Below, piece after piece: positions 15,433-21,669 of a stretch of 48,930 nucleotides of DNA (position 1 is the first letter of the stretch; each line of letters starts with the position of its first letter). The translations under genes and the position numbers were made by a program. The stretch comes from a virus, in IMG/VR virus record IMGVR_UViG_3300048997_000141, positions 1 through 48,930 of that record; one strand, 5' to 3'. The notes beneath the pieces are model-generated. The model saw only the letters and a program-made list of their open reading frames with translations, was not told the origin of the DNA and made no database searches.

Positions 15433-15891
15433 CATGGGCAAATGGCACCTCGTTATTTGTCCACCCACGGCGATCCGGGGGCCGCCCGCCACCACCATGG
15501 CCAAAACCGTAAATGCCCGCCACGTGCCAACGTCGACCGAAGCACCTAGCCCCCTCCGCTCGTACCGCTCCTCCGTATCCCTCGCAGCGGCCAAATGCCA
15601 AAATCGGCATGGCATGATATGGCTCTCGTTTTTTCGACGTGAGCCATATGTCTCTTTTCTCTCAATTCTCTCATTTTTTTTTTTTGGAGAAGAAACTACA
15701 CGAGGCCCTTTCGAGCCCAAAACACATGCCGATTTTCCAAAATGCCCAAATGTAGGGATACCTAGGCCGGGTATGAGGCCGGTTACTAGGCAGCCACTTA
15801 GGTCACCATGATTTGGCCACGTTTGCGGCCACATTTCGGTCATGTTCTTTTGGCAATATTAAATTGTTGCAACCAATTATGGAGCTTTCCC
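15433..15891. other. Non-coding region with T12 tract and inverted repeats, candidate origin or control region
   Basis: No convincing gene lies in these 459 bp. They hold a 12-T run (15674-15685), a 9-bp stem ATATGGCTC/GAGCCATAT (15617-15649) and the 12-bp inverted pair AAAATCGGCATG (15600-15611) and CATGCCGATTTT (15725-15736). Several CAAATG-type repeats and an AT-rich end around AATATTAAATTG (15856-15868) are also present. The mix of AT-rich DNA and repeats is unlike the GC-rich genes around it. A replication origin or regulator-binding region is inferred. Confidence 0.45.
15617..15649. repeat. 9-bp inverted repeat with T6 centre
   Basis: ATATGGCTC (15617-15625) and GAGCCATAT (15641-15649) are perfect inverted copies. 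The loop contains TCG, TTTTTT and CGA, which could extend the stem. It may be a hairpin, a regulator site or a weak terminator. Confidence 0.55.
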
Positions 15892-16221
15892 GTGCTTGAC
15901 ACTGAACTTTCCAGCCCTGCTGGCTTCGCGGCGACCGAAAACATCCTCGCCGCACAGGGAATGATCCACCGCTACGGGAATTTTGCTTGGAATTTTATCG
16001 ATAATCAACCGGGTGAGTTCAAATCGGACGATCTAAAACTGGCGCTTTGCAGCAATTTCATCCTCGCACCGTCGTCGGGCCAGGTTATTGCGTCGATACT
16101 GCTGCGGTATTTCTTGCATGTTGAATATGAGGGGCGGCGTTTGATGAAATATCCTCGTCGAATTTACAAGATGATCGGCACCCCTGCACATGACACGGCC
16201 GCACACGAAGAAAACGCTTGA
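15892..16221 (+). CDS. Early protein, unknown (GTG start)
   Basis: This 109-residue protein starts at GTG 15892 with GGAG 7 nt upstream. An ATG further up at 15808 has no ribosome site and would run through the AT-rich region. It contains AATENILAAQGMIHRYGNFAW, cited as a motif of residues 13-33 with the key part RYGNFAW, then LCSNFILAPSSGQVIASILL, and a basic end (RRLMKYPRRIYKMIG). The stop lies inside the next promoter's -35. The family is not recognised. Confidence 0.65.
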   Translation: MLDTELSSPAGFAATENILAAQGMIHRYGNFAWNFIDNQPGEFKSDDLKLALCSNFILAPSSGQVIASILLRYFLHVEYEGRRLMKYPRRIYKMIGTPAHDTAAHEENA

Positions 16222-16246
16222 CACCGGCGAAACGCCGGTCCACAAT
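16218..16246 (+). promoter_or_regulatory. Promoter with palindromic operator in the spacer
   Basis: TTGACA (16218-16223), 17 nt and CACAAT (16241-16246) form a promoter. The spacer holds a perfect 7-bp inverted repeat, ACCGGCG-AAA-CGCCGGT (16223-16239), where a repressor would block polymerase directly. Downstream, GTCGG/CCGAC (16253-16268) could form a leader stem before the AAAAGGACC start site at 16278. Confidence 0.55.
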
Positions 16247-16292
16247 CCCAACGTCGGCCACACCCGACACATTGTTTGAAAAGGACCAGCCC

Positions 16293-16484
16293 ATGACACG
16301 ATCTCAACAAGCCTTCAAAGCCTTATCTCCGGTTCGTGGCGCACTTCGCGGCTGGGCGTTCGCCCAGGACCCACACGGCTATGTGCGCCACGCCAAAACC
16401 GTGCGAGACACACTTCCCGCGCAATATCAACCGACAGCCGATGAAATGATCGGAGAGGTTGAGCGCATACTGGCAAATAAGTGA
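16293..16484 (+). CDS. Small early protein, unknown
   Basis: The 63-residue product starts after AAAAGGACC plus 5 nt. It reads MTRSQQAFKALSPVRGALRG then WAFAQDPHGYVRHAKTVRDT and ends IGEVERILANK; helical and basic. It is the first gene behind the palindrome-containing promoter, so it is probably regulated on its own. A hairpin follows its stop. No family is recognised. Confidence 0.62.
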   Translation: MTRSQQAFKALSPVRGALRGWAFAQDPHGYVRHAKTVRDTLPAQYQPTADEMIGEVERILANK

Positions 16485-16493
16485 CCCTTCGAC

Positions 16494-16514
16494 CAGGGGG
16501 CATCGCGCCCCCTG
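16494..16514 (+). terminator. GC-rich hairpin after the 63-residue gene
   Basis: CAGGGGGC, ATCGC and GCCCCCTG form an 8-bp stem 10 bp past the stop codon. No T-run follows, so it may stabilise the mRNA end or act as a factor-dependent pause rather than an intrinsic terminator. A second small stem (GAAGCG/CGCTTC) follows. Confidence 0.5.
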
Positions 16515-16626
16515 CACGAAGCGCCATCGCTTCACCACTGCCAGCAATGATTAACCCGCAGTCGCAGAGACGTAAGAGGTCGGGTAAGATCAGGATCGCA
16601 GTGCTTCTTCACAAAGGACCCCTACC

Positions 16627-16797
16627 ATGTGCCACCCTTACCCGCTCAGCACCATCTCCCACAAAATCCGCGTCGATTACGGGCTAAAGATGAACCTGGC
16701 CCGGCTTCGCAAGGCGGCCGAACTGACCGCCAAGGGTTACGACCCATCCACCGCGGCGTTCACCCTCGCTTCGCTCATTCAGCGCGGGGAAGTCTGA
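16627..16797 (+). CDS. Small early protein, unknown
   Basis: This 56-residue protein starts after CAAAGGACC plus 6 nt. It reads MCHPYPLSTISHKIRVDYGL then KMNLARLRKAAELTAKGYDP and ends ASLIQRGEV. The middle looks like a helix pair of a small DNA- or RNA-binding protein, but no family is recognised. Its stop overlaps the next start (TGATG), opening a run of five coupled small genes. Confidence 0.6.
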   Translation: MCHPYPLSTISHKIRVDYGLKMNLARLRKAAELTAKGYDPSTAAFTLASLIQRGEV

Positions 16798-16880
16798 TGG
16801 GCGACATCATCGAGCCAGTCGATCCCGACTTCGACGAAATCCACCCCGGCGACCTCCCGCACCCAGCAGGTGACCAATGA
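16797..16880 (+). CDS. 27-residue acidic peptide
   Basis: A short acidic frame (MGDIIEPVDPDFDEIHPGDL then PHPAGDQ) starts inside the previous stop and ends inside the next start (ATGA). It has no ribosome site of its own, so it would be translated by coupling. It is kept because it fills the gap exactly and reads as an acidic peptide. It might instead be only a spacer. Confidence 0.45.
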   Translation: MGDIIEPVDPDFDEIHPGDLPHPAGDQ

Positions 16881-17206
16881 CCCTACGCATCGGCACAGCC
16901 ATTATCGTGGAAGGCGAGGTGTCCCACGGGACCCTTCGCATCCAGGACCTGCTTCGTACCTTCGCGGCCGAACTTGAACGGCTATCACCAACAAACTGCG
17001 CCGCGATGGCCCGCGACATGCGAGCGCAAGCCGACATTATCGACTCAGGTGAATGGGGCTACATCAGCGAGGAGATTGGTGCCGAAGGCATCGTCGCAGC
17101 CGAGGATCACATCAACTACATCCTCGCCCAGCACGGCAGTCCCTACTACTTCGGCGCAAACGAAGGCGACGGCTCGTCAATCGGCTACTGGTCGCACAGC
17201 GAATGA
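16877..17206 (+). CDS. Early protein, unknown
   Basis: The 109-residue product starts MTLRIGTAIIVEGEVSHGTL. It contains LLRTFAAELERLSPTNCAAM, the acidic EEIGAEGIVAAEDHINYILA and a Tyr/Gly-rich end (GSPYYFGANEGDGSSIGYWS). The tail resembles small single-fold phage proteins but has no family I recognise. It is coupled by ATGA overlaps on both sides. Confidence 0.65.
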   Translation: MTLRIGTAIIVEGEVSHGTLRIQDLLRTFAAELERLSPTNCAAMARDMRAQADIIDSGEWGYISEEIGAEGIVAAEDHINYILAQHGSPYYFGANEGDGSSIGYWSHSE

Positions 17207-17328
17207 CCCACCAGTTCGCCCACATCGCCACTTTCTACCTCCACCGCACCGGCTTCACCAGCCGCGGCGTCACCTACGCGATGGCCAGCGCCTTTCCCCG
17301 ACCATCGGCCTACATCGATTTCAACTAG
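17203..17328 (+). CDS. 41-residue early peptide
   Basis: A short frame (MTHQFAHIATFYLHRTGFTS then RGVTYAMASAFPRPSAYIDF) starts in the previous stop (ATGA overlap). It is aromatic and basic. It is called only from coupling and plausible composition, and ends at the first of two 14-bp direct repeats. Confidence 0.42.
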   Translation: MTHQFAHIATFYLHRTGFTSRGVTYAMASAFPRPSAYIDFN

Positions 17329-17372
17329 AGCTCCGTCCACTGGGATTTGCCCCAACGCGAGCTCCGTCCACT
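17328..17372. repeat. Two 14-bp direct repeats
   Basis: GAGCTCCGTCCACT occurs at 17328-17341 and 17359-17372, 31 bp apart (three helical turns). It lies in the short gap between two early genes. Equal-phase spacing suits a protein-binding pair, or slippage-derived duplication. Confidence 0.7.
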
Positions 17373-17390
17373 ACAGCGAGGCAACCGAAC

Positions 17391-17606
17391 ATGCCAACCC
17401 TAGCTAAAAAGCATTTCAAAGCCATCGTCCGGGCGATGCAGGTTTCGCGGCCGATGCTTATCGCTCCGACTACCCCGGCTCGTGAGCGCAGGTACGAGTA
17501 TGTTCACGCTTATTGGAGCGACATAGTTATATCGATCGGCGACGCCCTCGAAAAGCTGGAACCAAAATTCAACAAGGAGAAATTCATCAATGCGTGCTAC
17601 AGCTAA
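17391..17606 (+). CDS. Small basic early protein, unknown
   Basis: The 71-residue product begins MPTLAKKHFKAIVRAMQVSR and contains YVHAYWSDIVISIGDALEKL. It ends with FNKEKFINACYS. The fold is helical with a basic first half. No strong ribosome site is seen, only GAGG 11 nt upstream. The next gene starts 17 bp inside its end. No family is recognised. Confidence 0.55.
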   Translation: MPTLAKKHFKAIVRAMQVSRPMLIAPTTPARERRYEYVHAYWSDIVISIGDALEKLEPKFNKEKFINACYS

Positions 17607-17697
17607 CATTATCGGCGACGGCCTCGCTCTCGCCACCATCCTCTTCGCCATCCTGACACTTTGCGCCATCGCGGCCGGGAACATCATTGTCCAGTGA
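17590..17697 (+). CDS. 35-residue single-span membrane peptide
   Basis: The frame (MRATANIIGDGLALATILFA then ILTLCAIAAGNIIVQ) is one hydrophobic helix with short ends. AAGGAG lies 10 nt before the ATG, which supports translation. Small inner-membrane peptides in early arms may interfere with host envelope functions; here that is only a possibility. Confidence 0.5.
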   Translation: MRATANIIGDGLALATILFAILTLCAIAAGNIIVQ

Positions 17698-17749
17698 GCT
17701 TTGGAACCAGCCGCCGCACAGCGGCTGTGTCGAGGACTCGGAGGGCACA

Positions 17750-18016
17750 ATGATTAGATGGCATAAACCAGGGCAAAAAGTAACGATGGTAGAGCCGCAT
17801 GTGTGGCCCACAGGTAGCCACGGAGCTCAAGCTGCGTTCGGCATTGTCTACACAATCAACAACTGCGTACTTTCACCACAGGGCAATCTCCATTTCAACC
17901 TCGCTGAGCTTCATAGGCTAGATAACTGGGGCGCTCGTTGGTTTCGCCCGGTCTACCCAAAACTTATCGAGGAACTCGCCACTATGGAAGTTCCCGTGCT
18001 GGAGCCAGCCGCGTGA
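17750..18016 (+). CDS. Small early protein, unknown
   Basis: The 88-residue product starts after GGAGGG with 4 nt spacing. It reads MIRWHKPGQKVTMVEPHVWP and then GIVYTINNCVLSPQGNLHFN. The end (LDNWGARWFRPVYPKLIEEL) matches small phage proteins with an SH3-like beta barrel start (KPGQKVTMVEPHVWP...GIVYTI). A nucleic-acid or protein-binding barrel is possible. It is coupled to the next gene by a GTGA overlap. Confidence 0.62.
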   Translation: MIRWHKPGQKVTMVEPHVWPTGSHGAQAAFGIVYTINNCVLSPQGNLHFNLAELHRLDNWGARWFRPVYPKLIEELATMEVPVLEPAA

Positions 18017-18348
18017 GCAACCTTGGCAAATATCACGATATCAAACAGATCCTCGACGCAGCTCTCGCGGGCGGCGGCGGAAAGGTCGAGTGTACAACCC
18101 CAGGCGCGGCCACGAAGTGGCGGCACAGGGCGTACGCCTTCCGCAAGGCATACCGCGAGGAGGGCGACGGCACATCCCCCTGGGACGGACTTACGTTGGT
18201 TCTGGATACCGATCCGGTCACCCGCAAAGCTACCTCGAAGGTGGTCCGCGTGGAGTTCGGCAGTGCCCATCGCGTCACCTTCACCCCCAACAGCGAGGCC
18301 GACCCATTCGGCGGCCAGCCCGATCCGGAAGACCTGCAACTGGACTAA
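18013..18348 (+). CDS. Early protein, unknown (GTG start)
   Basis: The 111-residue product starts at GTG 18013, overlapping the preceding TGA. It begins with SNLGKYHDIKQILDAALAGG and contains ATKWRHRAYAFRKAYRE, then LVLDTDPVTRKATSKVVRVE. The pattern (helix, then Arg/Lys-rich strand, then two hydrophobic strands) recurs in small alphaproteobacterial phage proteins of unknown role. It ends directly before a good promoter. Confidence 0.62.
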   Translation: MSNLGKYHDIKQILDAALAGGGGKVECTTPGAATKWRHRAYAFRKAYREEGDGTSPWDGLTLVLDTDPVTRKATSKVVRVEFGSAHRVTFTPNSEADPFGGQPDPEDLQLD

Positions 18349-18353
18349 CCGCA

Positions 18354-18382
18354 TTGACATTTGCGGTGATATATGGTTTAAT
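18354..18382 (+). promoter_or_regulatory. Early promoter with consensus -35
   Basis: TTGACA (18354-18359), 17 nt and TTTAAT (18377-18382) with TG upstream form the best sigma70-type promoter in the window. The -10 area reads ATATGGTTtaAT, shared with the first early promoter. The start element AAAGGATC and ATG 18404 follow at once. Confidence 0.7.
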
Positions 18383-18403
18383 ATAAGCGAAAGGATCAGC
18401 ACA

Positions 18404-18544
18404 ATGACCCACAACGAATATATTATAGTAGACGCAGGTTTTGTGCTACTGCGCTTTTGGGTTTCGACAGTAGCGGAGGCTCGTGCTCTCCGCGACCGCG
18501 ACTATCCTGGTATGGAACTTTTCGTGGCGATCGATGATGCGTGA
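18404..18544 (+). CDS. 46-residue early protein
   Basis: The product (MTHNEYIIVDAGFVLLRFWV then STVAEARALRDRDYPGMELF) starts after AAAGGATC, a one-base variant of the recurrent start element, with 6 nt spacing. It reads strand-helix-strand and is too short for a family call. It is the first gene behind a strong promoter, so probably expressed early and well. Confidence 0.6.
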   Translation: MTHNEYIIVDAGFVLLRFWVSTVAEARALRDRDYPGMELFVAIDDA

Positions 18545-18893
18545 CATCCCTCTCCCCGCCGGCTGCGCCAACATCTGGCTCACCGGCACGACGCTGTGGC
18601 TGGGCCTCCCCGGCCTCGGCCCGCAAGAGCAGGGCCACGCTCTGCATTTCTCCGCCGACACCTACGGCTTGCAGTGCGCTATGCTCGTGCTTCGCGAGCG
18701 GGCGAAAGCTGCCGGTCGTATCGGCACCCCCTCTGCACCAGTGCAAAGCACAGTCGATGCCATGGCACAGGCGCTGAAGCAGCGCCGCGACCCAGCAGTA
18801 TCGCTTGGCGCGAAGATCATCCGTAACGGCAAGGCTTACACCCAGGCAGAGATCGACGAGGCCGAAGATTTCCTCAAGGAGTTCGATCTATGA
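18534..18893 (+). CDS. Early protein, unknown
   Basis: This 119-residue protein has two possible adjacent starts (ATGATG at 18534 and 18537), overlapping the previous stop. It begins MMRDIPLPAGCANIWLTGTT then LWLGLPGLGPQEQGHALHFS, a beta-rich region. A helical end carries LKQRRDPAVSLGAKIIRNGK and EIDEAEDFLKEF. It has no family I recognise and is coupled by ATGA to the next gene. Confidence 0.62.
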   Translation: MMRDIPLPAGCANIWLTGTTLWLGLPGLGPQEQGHALHFSADTYGLQCAMLVLRERAKAAGRIGTPSAPVQSTVDAMAQALKQRRDPAVSLGAKIIRNGKAYTQAEIDEAEDFLKEFDL

Positions 18894-19129
18894 ACAACAC
18901 CTACGATCTCGACGCCCAGGTGGAGGTTGACTTTACCGCCAGCATCGAAGATGGCCCATTTGGTCGTAAAACCTACGCAACTAATCCCTTCGCCTGCACC
19001 CTCCGCATCGCAGGGAAAGAGTTCGACCTCTTCTCTCCGCAGTTTAGCCGAGCGGCGCTTCGCACCGCGATCCTAGATACACTCGACGCGGCTATGTCGG
19101 ACGACGCAGCGGCGGAGTTGGGCGAATGA
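18890..19129 (+). CDS. Small early beta-rich protein
   Basis: The 79-residue product starts after AAGGAG at 18877 (7-nt spacing). It reads MNNTYDLDAQVEVDFTASIE, then FACTLRIAGKEFDLFSPQFS and a C-terminal helix (AAMSDDAAAELGE). The two beta strands plus helix look like a small compact domain. The family is unknown. Confidence 0.6.
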   Translation: MNNTYDLDAQVEVDFTASIEDGPFGRKTYATNPFACTLRIAGKEFDLFSPQFSRAALRTAILDTLDAAMSDDAAAELGE

Positions 19130-19159
19130 CCCGTGCCCGTTCCACGAAGGAGCCCTCCC

Positions 19160-19426
19160 ATGGTGGATGATCGCGAGACGCGGGGCGGGAGTCTAACCTT
19201 GAGGCCGCGTTGCTCATGCGGACGACTTGTCAGAACTCACAACAACGACCGCCGGATTGGATGGTTTGCCTACGGGGAGCACGGCTCCGAGGAGGGGTGG
19301 GTTTGTCCACGCTGTGCTGAGATATGGACGCCAAGAGACGGTATGGGACGAGGGCCTGAAGCGGGCTATTGCGGCTTCATCACCCCCGCAGGCCGTGCCA
19401 CCCTCGAAGAGCGGAGAGAACCGTGA
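19160..19426 (+). CDS. Zinc-finger-like early protein
   Basis: The 88-residue product starts at ATG 19160 behind AGGAG (7-nt spacing); a GTG at 19133 lacks such a site. CSCGRLVRTH (about 18-27) and VCPRCAEIW (about 48-56) give a Cx1C and CxxC pair, a zinc-knuckle or ribbon pattern. The end holds GYCGFITPAGRA. It is one of several small Cys-rich early proteins here. It could bind DNA, RNA or a host protein. Confidence 0.65.
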   Translation: MVDDRETRGGSLTLRPRCSCGRLVRTHNNDRRIGWFAYGEHGSEEGWVCPRCAEIWTPRDGMGRGPEAGYCGFITPAGRATLEERREP

Positions 19427-19638
19427 GCGTCGATTATCCTTCCGCGCAGTGGTTCAATCCGCTACGTACATGCCGGGTGTGCGGCAAGCCGGCCGGAGAA
19501 CTGAGAAGCTTTCGAGACAACAGCGTGGTCGCCTTCATGTGTGAAAAGCACGCGAAAGCCGCGATCAGCGCCGCTCATCGAAAGATGCAGTTTGCACCCG
19601 ATGCATTTCTCCCCTCAGAGACGGAGGCCGATCAATGA
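19423..19638 (+). CDS. Zinc-ribbon-like early protein (GTG start)
   Basis: The 71-residue product starts at GTG 19423, overlapping the previous TGA. TCRVCGKPAGE and FMCEKHAKAA give CxxC plus CxxH, a small zinc-binding fold. The rest is helical. It is coupled to the next gene by ATGA. The metal-site call comes from residues seen; no specific family is recognised. Confidence 0.65.
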   Translation: MSVDYPSAQWFNPLRTCRVCGKPAGELRSFRDNSVVAFMCEKHAKAAISAAHRKMQFAPDAFLPSETEADQ

Positions 19639-20807
19639 CCAATTCCAATCCGACTGCACAGCCCGCGAGCGAGGGGCGCATTGAGCGTCTCGCTGGGCCG
19701 AGAACGCATATCTGCTGGACACCAGACGGTACTCCTTTGGAGAACCGCGTGTTGGTCAGTCTAGTTCGAGAAGGTGATCTTCACCGCCTTGAGACCGCCG
19801 CCCTGGCCCAGCCAGCCACGCAGGGGGCTGTAGCTAGTGCTCTTCATGAGCGAGCAGAACGCGGAGACGAACTTGCTGTCCCTGTTTGGCAAGCCCACCA
19901 GCCCGTGGCCGCGTCGAGCGATGTTGATCTAGTTCAGGATTATGGAGAGGCGCTGAGCACTAACGTCTACATTTATGCAAATGTTAATGAGTTTACTTCG
20001 AAGCGACGTGAAGCATCGGACGAGCAGGTAAGAAAAGCCCGCACCGCCCTTCTCGCGCGCCTCGCCTCCCGCCCCGCAACGCAGGCCAGCCCTACTGCTT
20101 GGATGCGCGGCGTTTATCAGCCTTCAACACCCAGCGGCCCTGCTGAGCACGATGTCGATCTTGTCTATGGCGACGATCAGCCCGAAGGCAAAGGATGGCT
20201 GCCTCTATATCGAGAGCCACCCGCAGCGCAGGCCAGCCCGGCACCATCGGACAGCAGCTATTTATTGTCCCTTGCTGTGCGGACAGCGGTATCGAGGTTC
20301 GTCCTAGACGATCACTATAATCCGGAAGAAAGTACTGAAGACGAGATAGGGCGTCTGGCAGACAACCTATTTCGCGACATCATCGCTGAGCTACATGGGC
20401 AGCAGGCCAGTCCAGCACCATCGGCGGGGGTGGATACGGGTGAAATCGAGAAGGATATCGCAGCTTTGATTTTTGAGTGCGTTAGTAAATTCGCCGACGC
20501 AGACGTAGAGGCGAAACGCGCCGACCTCCTCGCCACCATCTGCGCTGCCCTGGACGACAAGGCGGTGCCGGACGAACTGCGGAAGCTGAGCGAGGCGGCA
20601 ACACCCGCAGCCGCAACAGTCTGGCCGTCAACGCCAGAATACCTTCGTCAAGATGATCGAAACGGATGGGGCTTGTTCACGGATCATCATAGACGGCCGG
20701 GTGAAGCAAAAGAGAACGCCAAGTTTGCGGCCGGCTGCTGGAACTGGGTCCGCTCGCTCCTGTCCGCCCCGCCTCAGCCCGGCAGCAAGACGGAGGGGAA
20801 GTCGTGA
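19635..20807 (+). CDS. Mosaic early protein with repeated linkers
   Basis: The 390-residue product joins several short blocks by similar Ala/Pro/Gln linkers (LAQPATQGA, RPATQASPTA, AAQASPAPSD, QQASPAPSA). One block (DVDLVYGDDQPEGKGWLPLYREPP, residues about 173-196) ends in GWLPLY, the type of sequence seen in small phage DUF551-like proteins. Another (NGWGLFTDHHRRPGEA) precedes the end. It looks like a run of once separate small phage proteins strung together. Start GGAGG plus 8 nt. The role is unknown. Confidence 0.65.
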   Translation: MTNSNPTAQPASEGRIERLAGPRTHICWTPDGTPLENRVLVSLVREGDLHRLETAALAQPATQGAVASALHERAERGDELAVPVWQAHQPVAASSDVDLVQDYGEALSTNVYIYANVNEFTSKRREASDEQVRKARTALLARLASRPATQASPTAWMRGVYQPSTPSGPAEHDVDLVYGDDQPEGKGWLPLYREPPAAQASPAPSDSSYLLSLAVRTAVSRFVLDDHYNPEESTEDEIGRLADNLFRDIIAELHGQQASPAPSAGVDTGEIEKDIAALIFECVSKFADADVEAKRADLLATICAALDDKAVPDELRKLSEAATPAAATVWPSTPEYLRQDDRNGWGLFTDHHRRPGEAKENAKFAAGCWNWVRSLLSAPPQPGSKTEGKS

Positions 20808-21028
20808 GCCGACGTTTCAACGAGCGCGGCGTCATGGACTCCGCAGATCTCTGCCGCAACATCGACGGCGAGAAGTGGATCTCAATGGCGATGGATTTCG
20901 ACGCTGCGGTCGCAGATCACCTTCGTAAGAAAGGCATTCGCTGCCGGAAGATCATGAACGAGATTTTTGTCCGCGAGGTCGACGGGCTGCGCGCGCTCGA
21001 TGTTTCGCAGGGGGCTCCGCATGCCTAA
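20804..21028 (+). CDS. Small early protein, unknown (GTG start)
   Basis: The 74-residue product begins at GTG 20804 with GGGG upstream and a GTGA overlap with the previous stop. A later ATG (20834) is possible. It reads SRRFNERGVMDSADLCRNID, then AAVADHLRKKGIRCRKIMNE, with an end ALDVSQGAPHA. Helical and basic; no family is recognised. Confidence 0.55.
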   Translation: MSRRFNERGVMDSADLCRNIDGEKWISMAMDFDAAVADHLRKKGIRCRKIMNEIFVREVDGLRALDVSQGAPHA

Positions 21029-21437
21029 CGCCACAGAACTGAAGGCGCTGCGAGAGCGTTTGCGCGCTGCGAAGGGGCCGGATCGGGATCTGGACGACGC
21101 TATTGAAGCCTTGCTCTGGAAGGGCGTGGCTGCCGACCACCCGCACGCTGTACCTGTTGGCAGGACCGGCTGGAAGATGCAGGCTCCCGAATACTACACC
21201 GTCAGCATCGACGCGGCTGTGGCGCTGGTTGAGCGGGTGCTGCCGGGGTGCTGCATTTATCCAGACCTGACGCCAGGAGACTATGCCTGCGGGCTCCGGT
21301 TGCCCGACAAATCGAGGCACGCGACAGCCTTCCAGAAAGGCGCGACCGGGCCACTCGCGATTTTACACGCGCTCTTGGTGATGCTGGAACTCATCGCCAC
21401 CGCCGAAGATCAGAACAGAGAGTCAAGCGATGTCTAA
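21021..21437 (+). CDS. Small early protein, possible ABA-sandwich type
   Basis: The 138-residue product contains LKALRERLRAAKGPDRDLDD, then APEYYTVSIDAAVALVERVL, then CGLRLPDKSRHATAF and LAILHALLVMLELIA. The opening GPDRxLDxAI plus YTxSxDAAxxLV is common in small proteins of proteobacterial phages annotated with an alpha-beta-alpha sandwich. I know of no biochemical role. GGGGG lies upstream; the start is 8 bp inside the previous gene. Confidence 0.65.
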   Translation: MPNATELKALRERLRAAKGPDRDLDDAIEALLWKGVAADHPHAVPVGRTGWKMQAPEYYTVSIDAAVALVERVLPGCCIYPDLTPGDYACGLRLPDKSRHATAFQKGATGPLAILHALLVMLELIATAEDQNRESSDV

Positions 21438-21669
21438 GACCCGCGATCTCACGCCTGAAGAACGCGACGACTTCGACCATAATGTGATGGGGCAGCAGTG
21501 GTGCTGCGTCATTTGTGCGAACAAGTTCCCTTTCGGGAAGCTCAAGGCAACAGCTTTTGGGGTTGCCTGCCCCCATTGCGGGTCAACGGAAGTCGCGCGT
21601 GCTGACGGCCAGATTGCCGATGCAATCGATCCTGAGAATTACCCAGGTCCACAAGGAACGCTGCAATGA
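21430..21669 (+). CDS. Zinc-ribbon early protein
   Basis: The 79-residue product has CCVICANKFP (about 26-35) and ACPHCGST (about 47-54), two CxxC pairs 19 residues apart, a classic zinc ribbon. The ends are acidic (LTPEERDDFDH and IDPENYPGPQ). Zinc ribbons of this size often bind nucleic acid or RNA polymerase. Its start lies 8 bp inside the previous gene; the next gene overlaps by 4 bp. Confidence 0.72.
   Translation: MSKTRDLTPEERDDFDHNVMGQQWCCVICANKFPFGKLKATAFGVACPHCGSTEVARADGQIADAIDPENYPGPQGTLQ

Noticed and set aside
14851-15843. 330-residue minus-strand reading
   Set aside because: It crosses the well-supported 147-residue gene and the terminator, and its sequence is unlike a folded protein.
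19126-19167. 13-residue frame starting in the stop of the 79-residue gene
   Set aside because: It is too short and ends near a better ATG with AGGAG.
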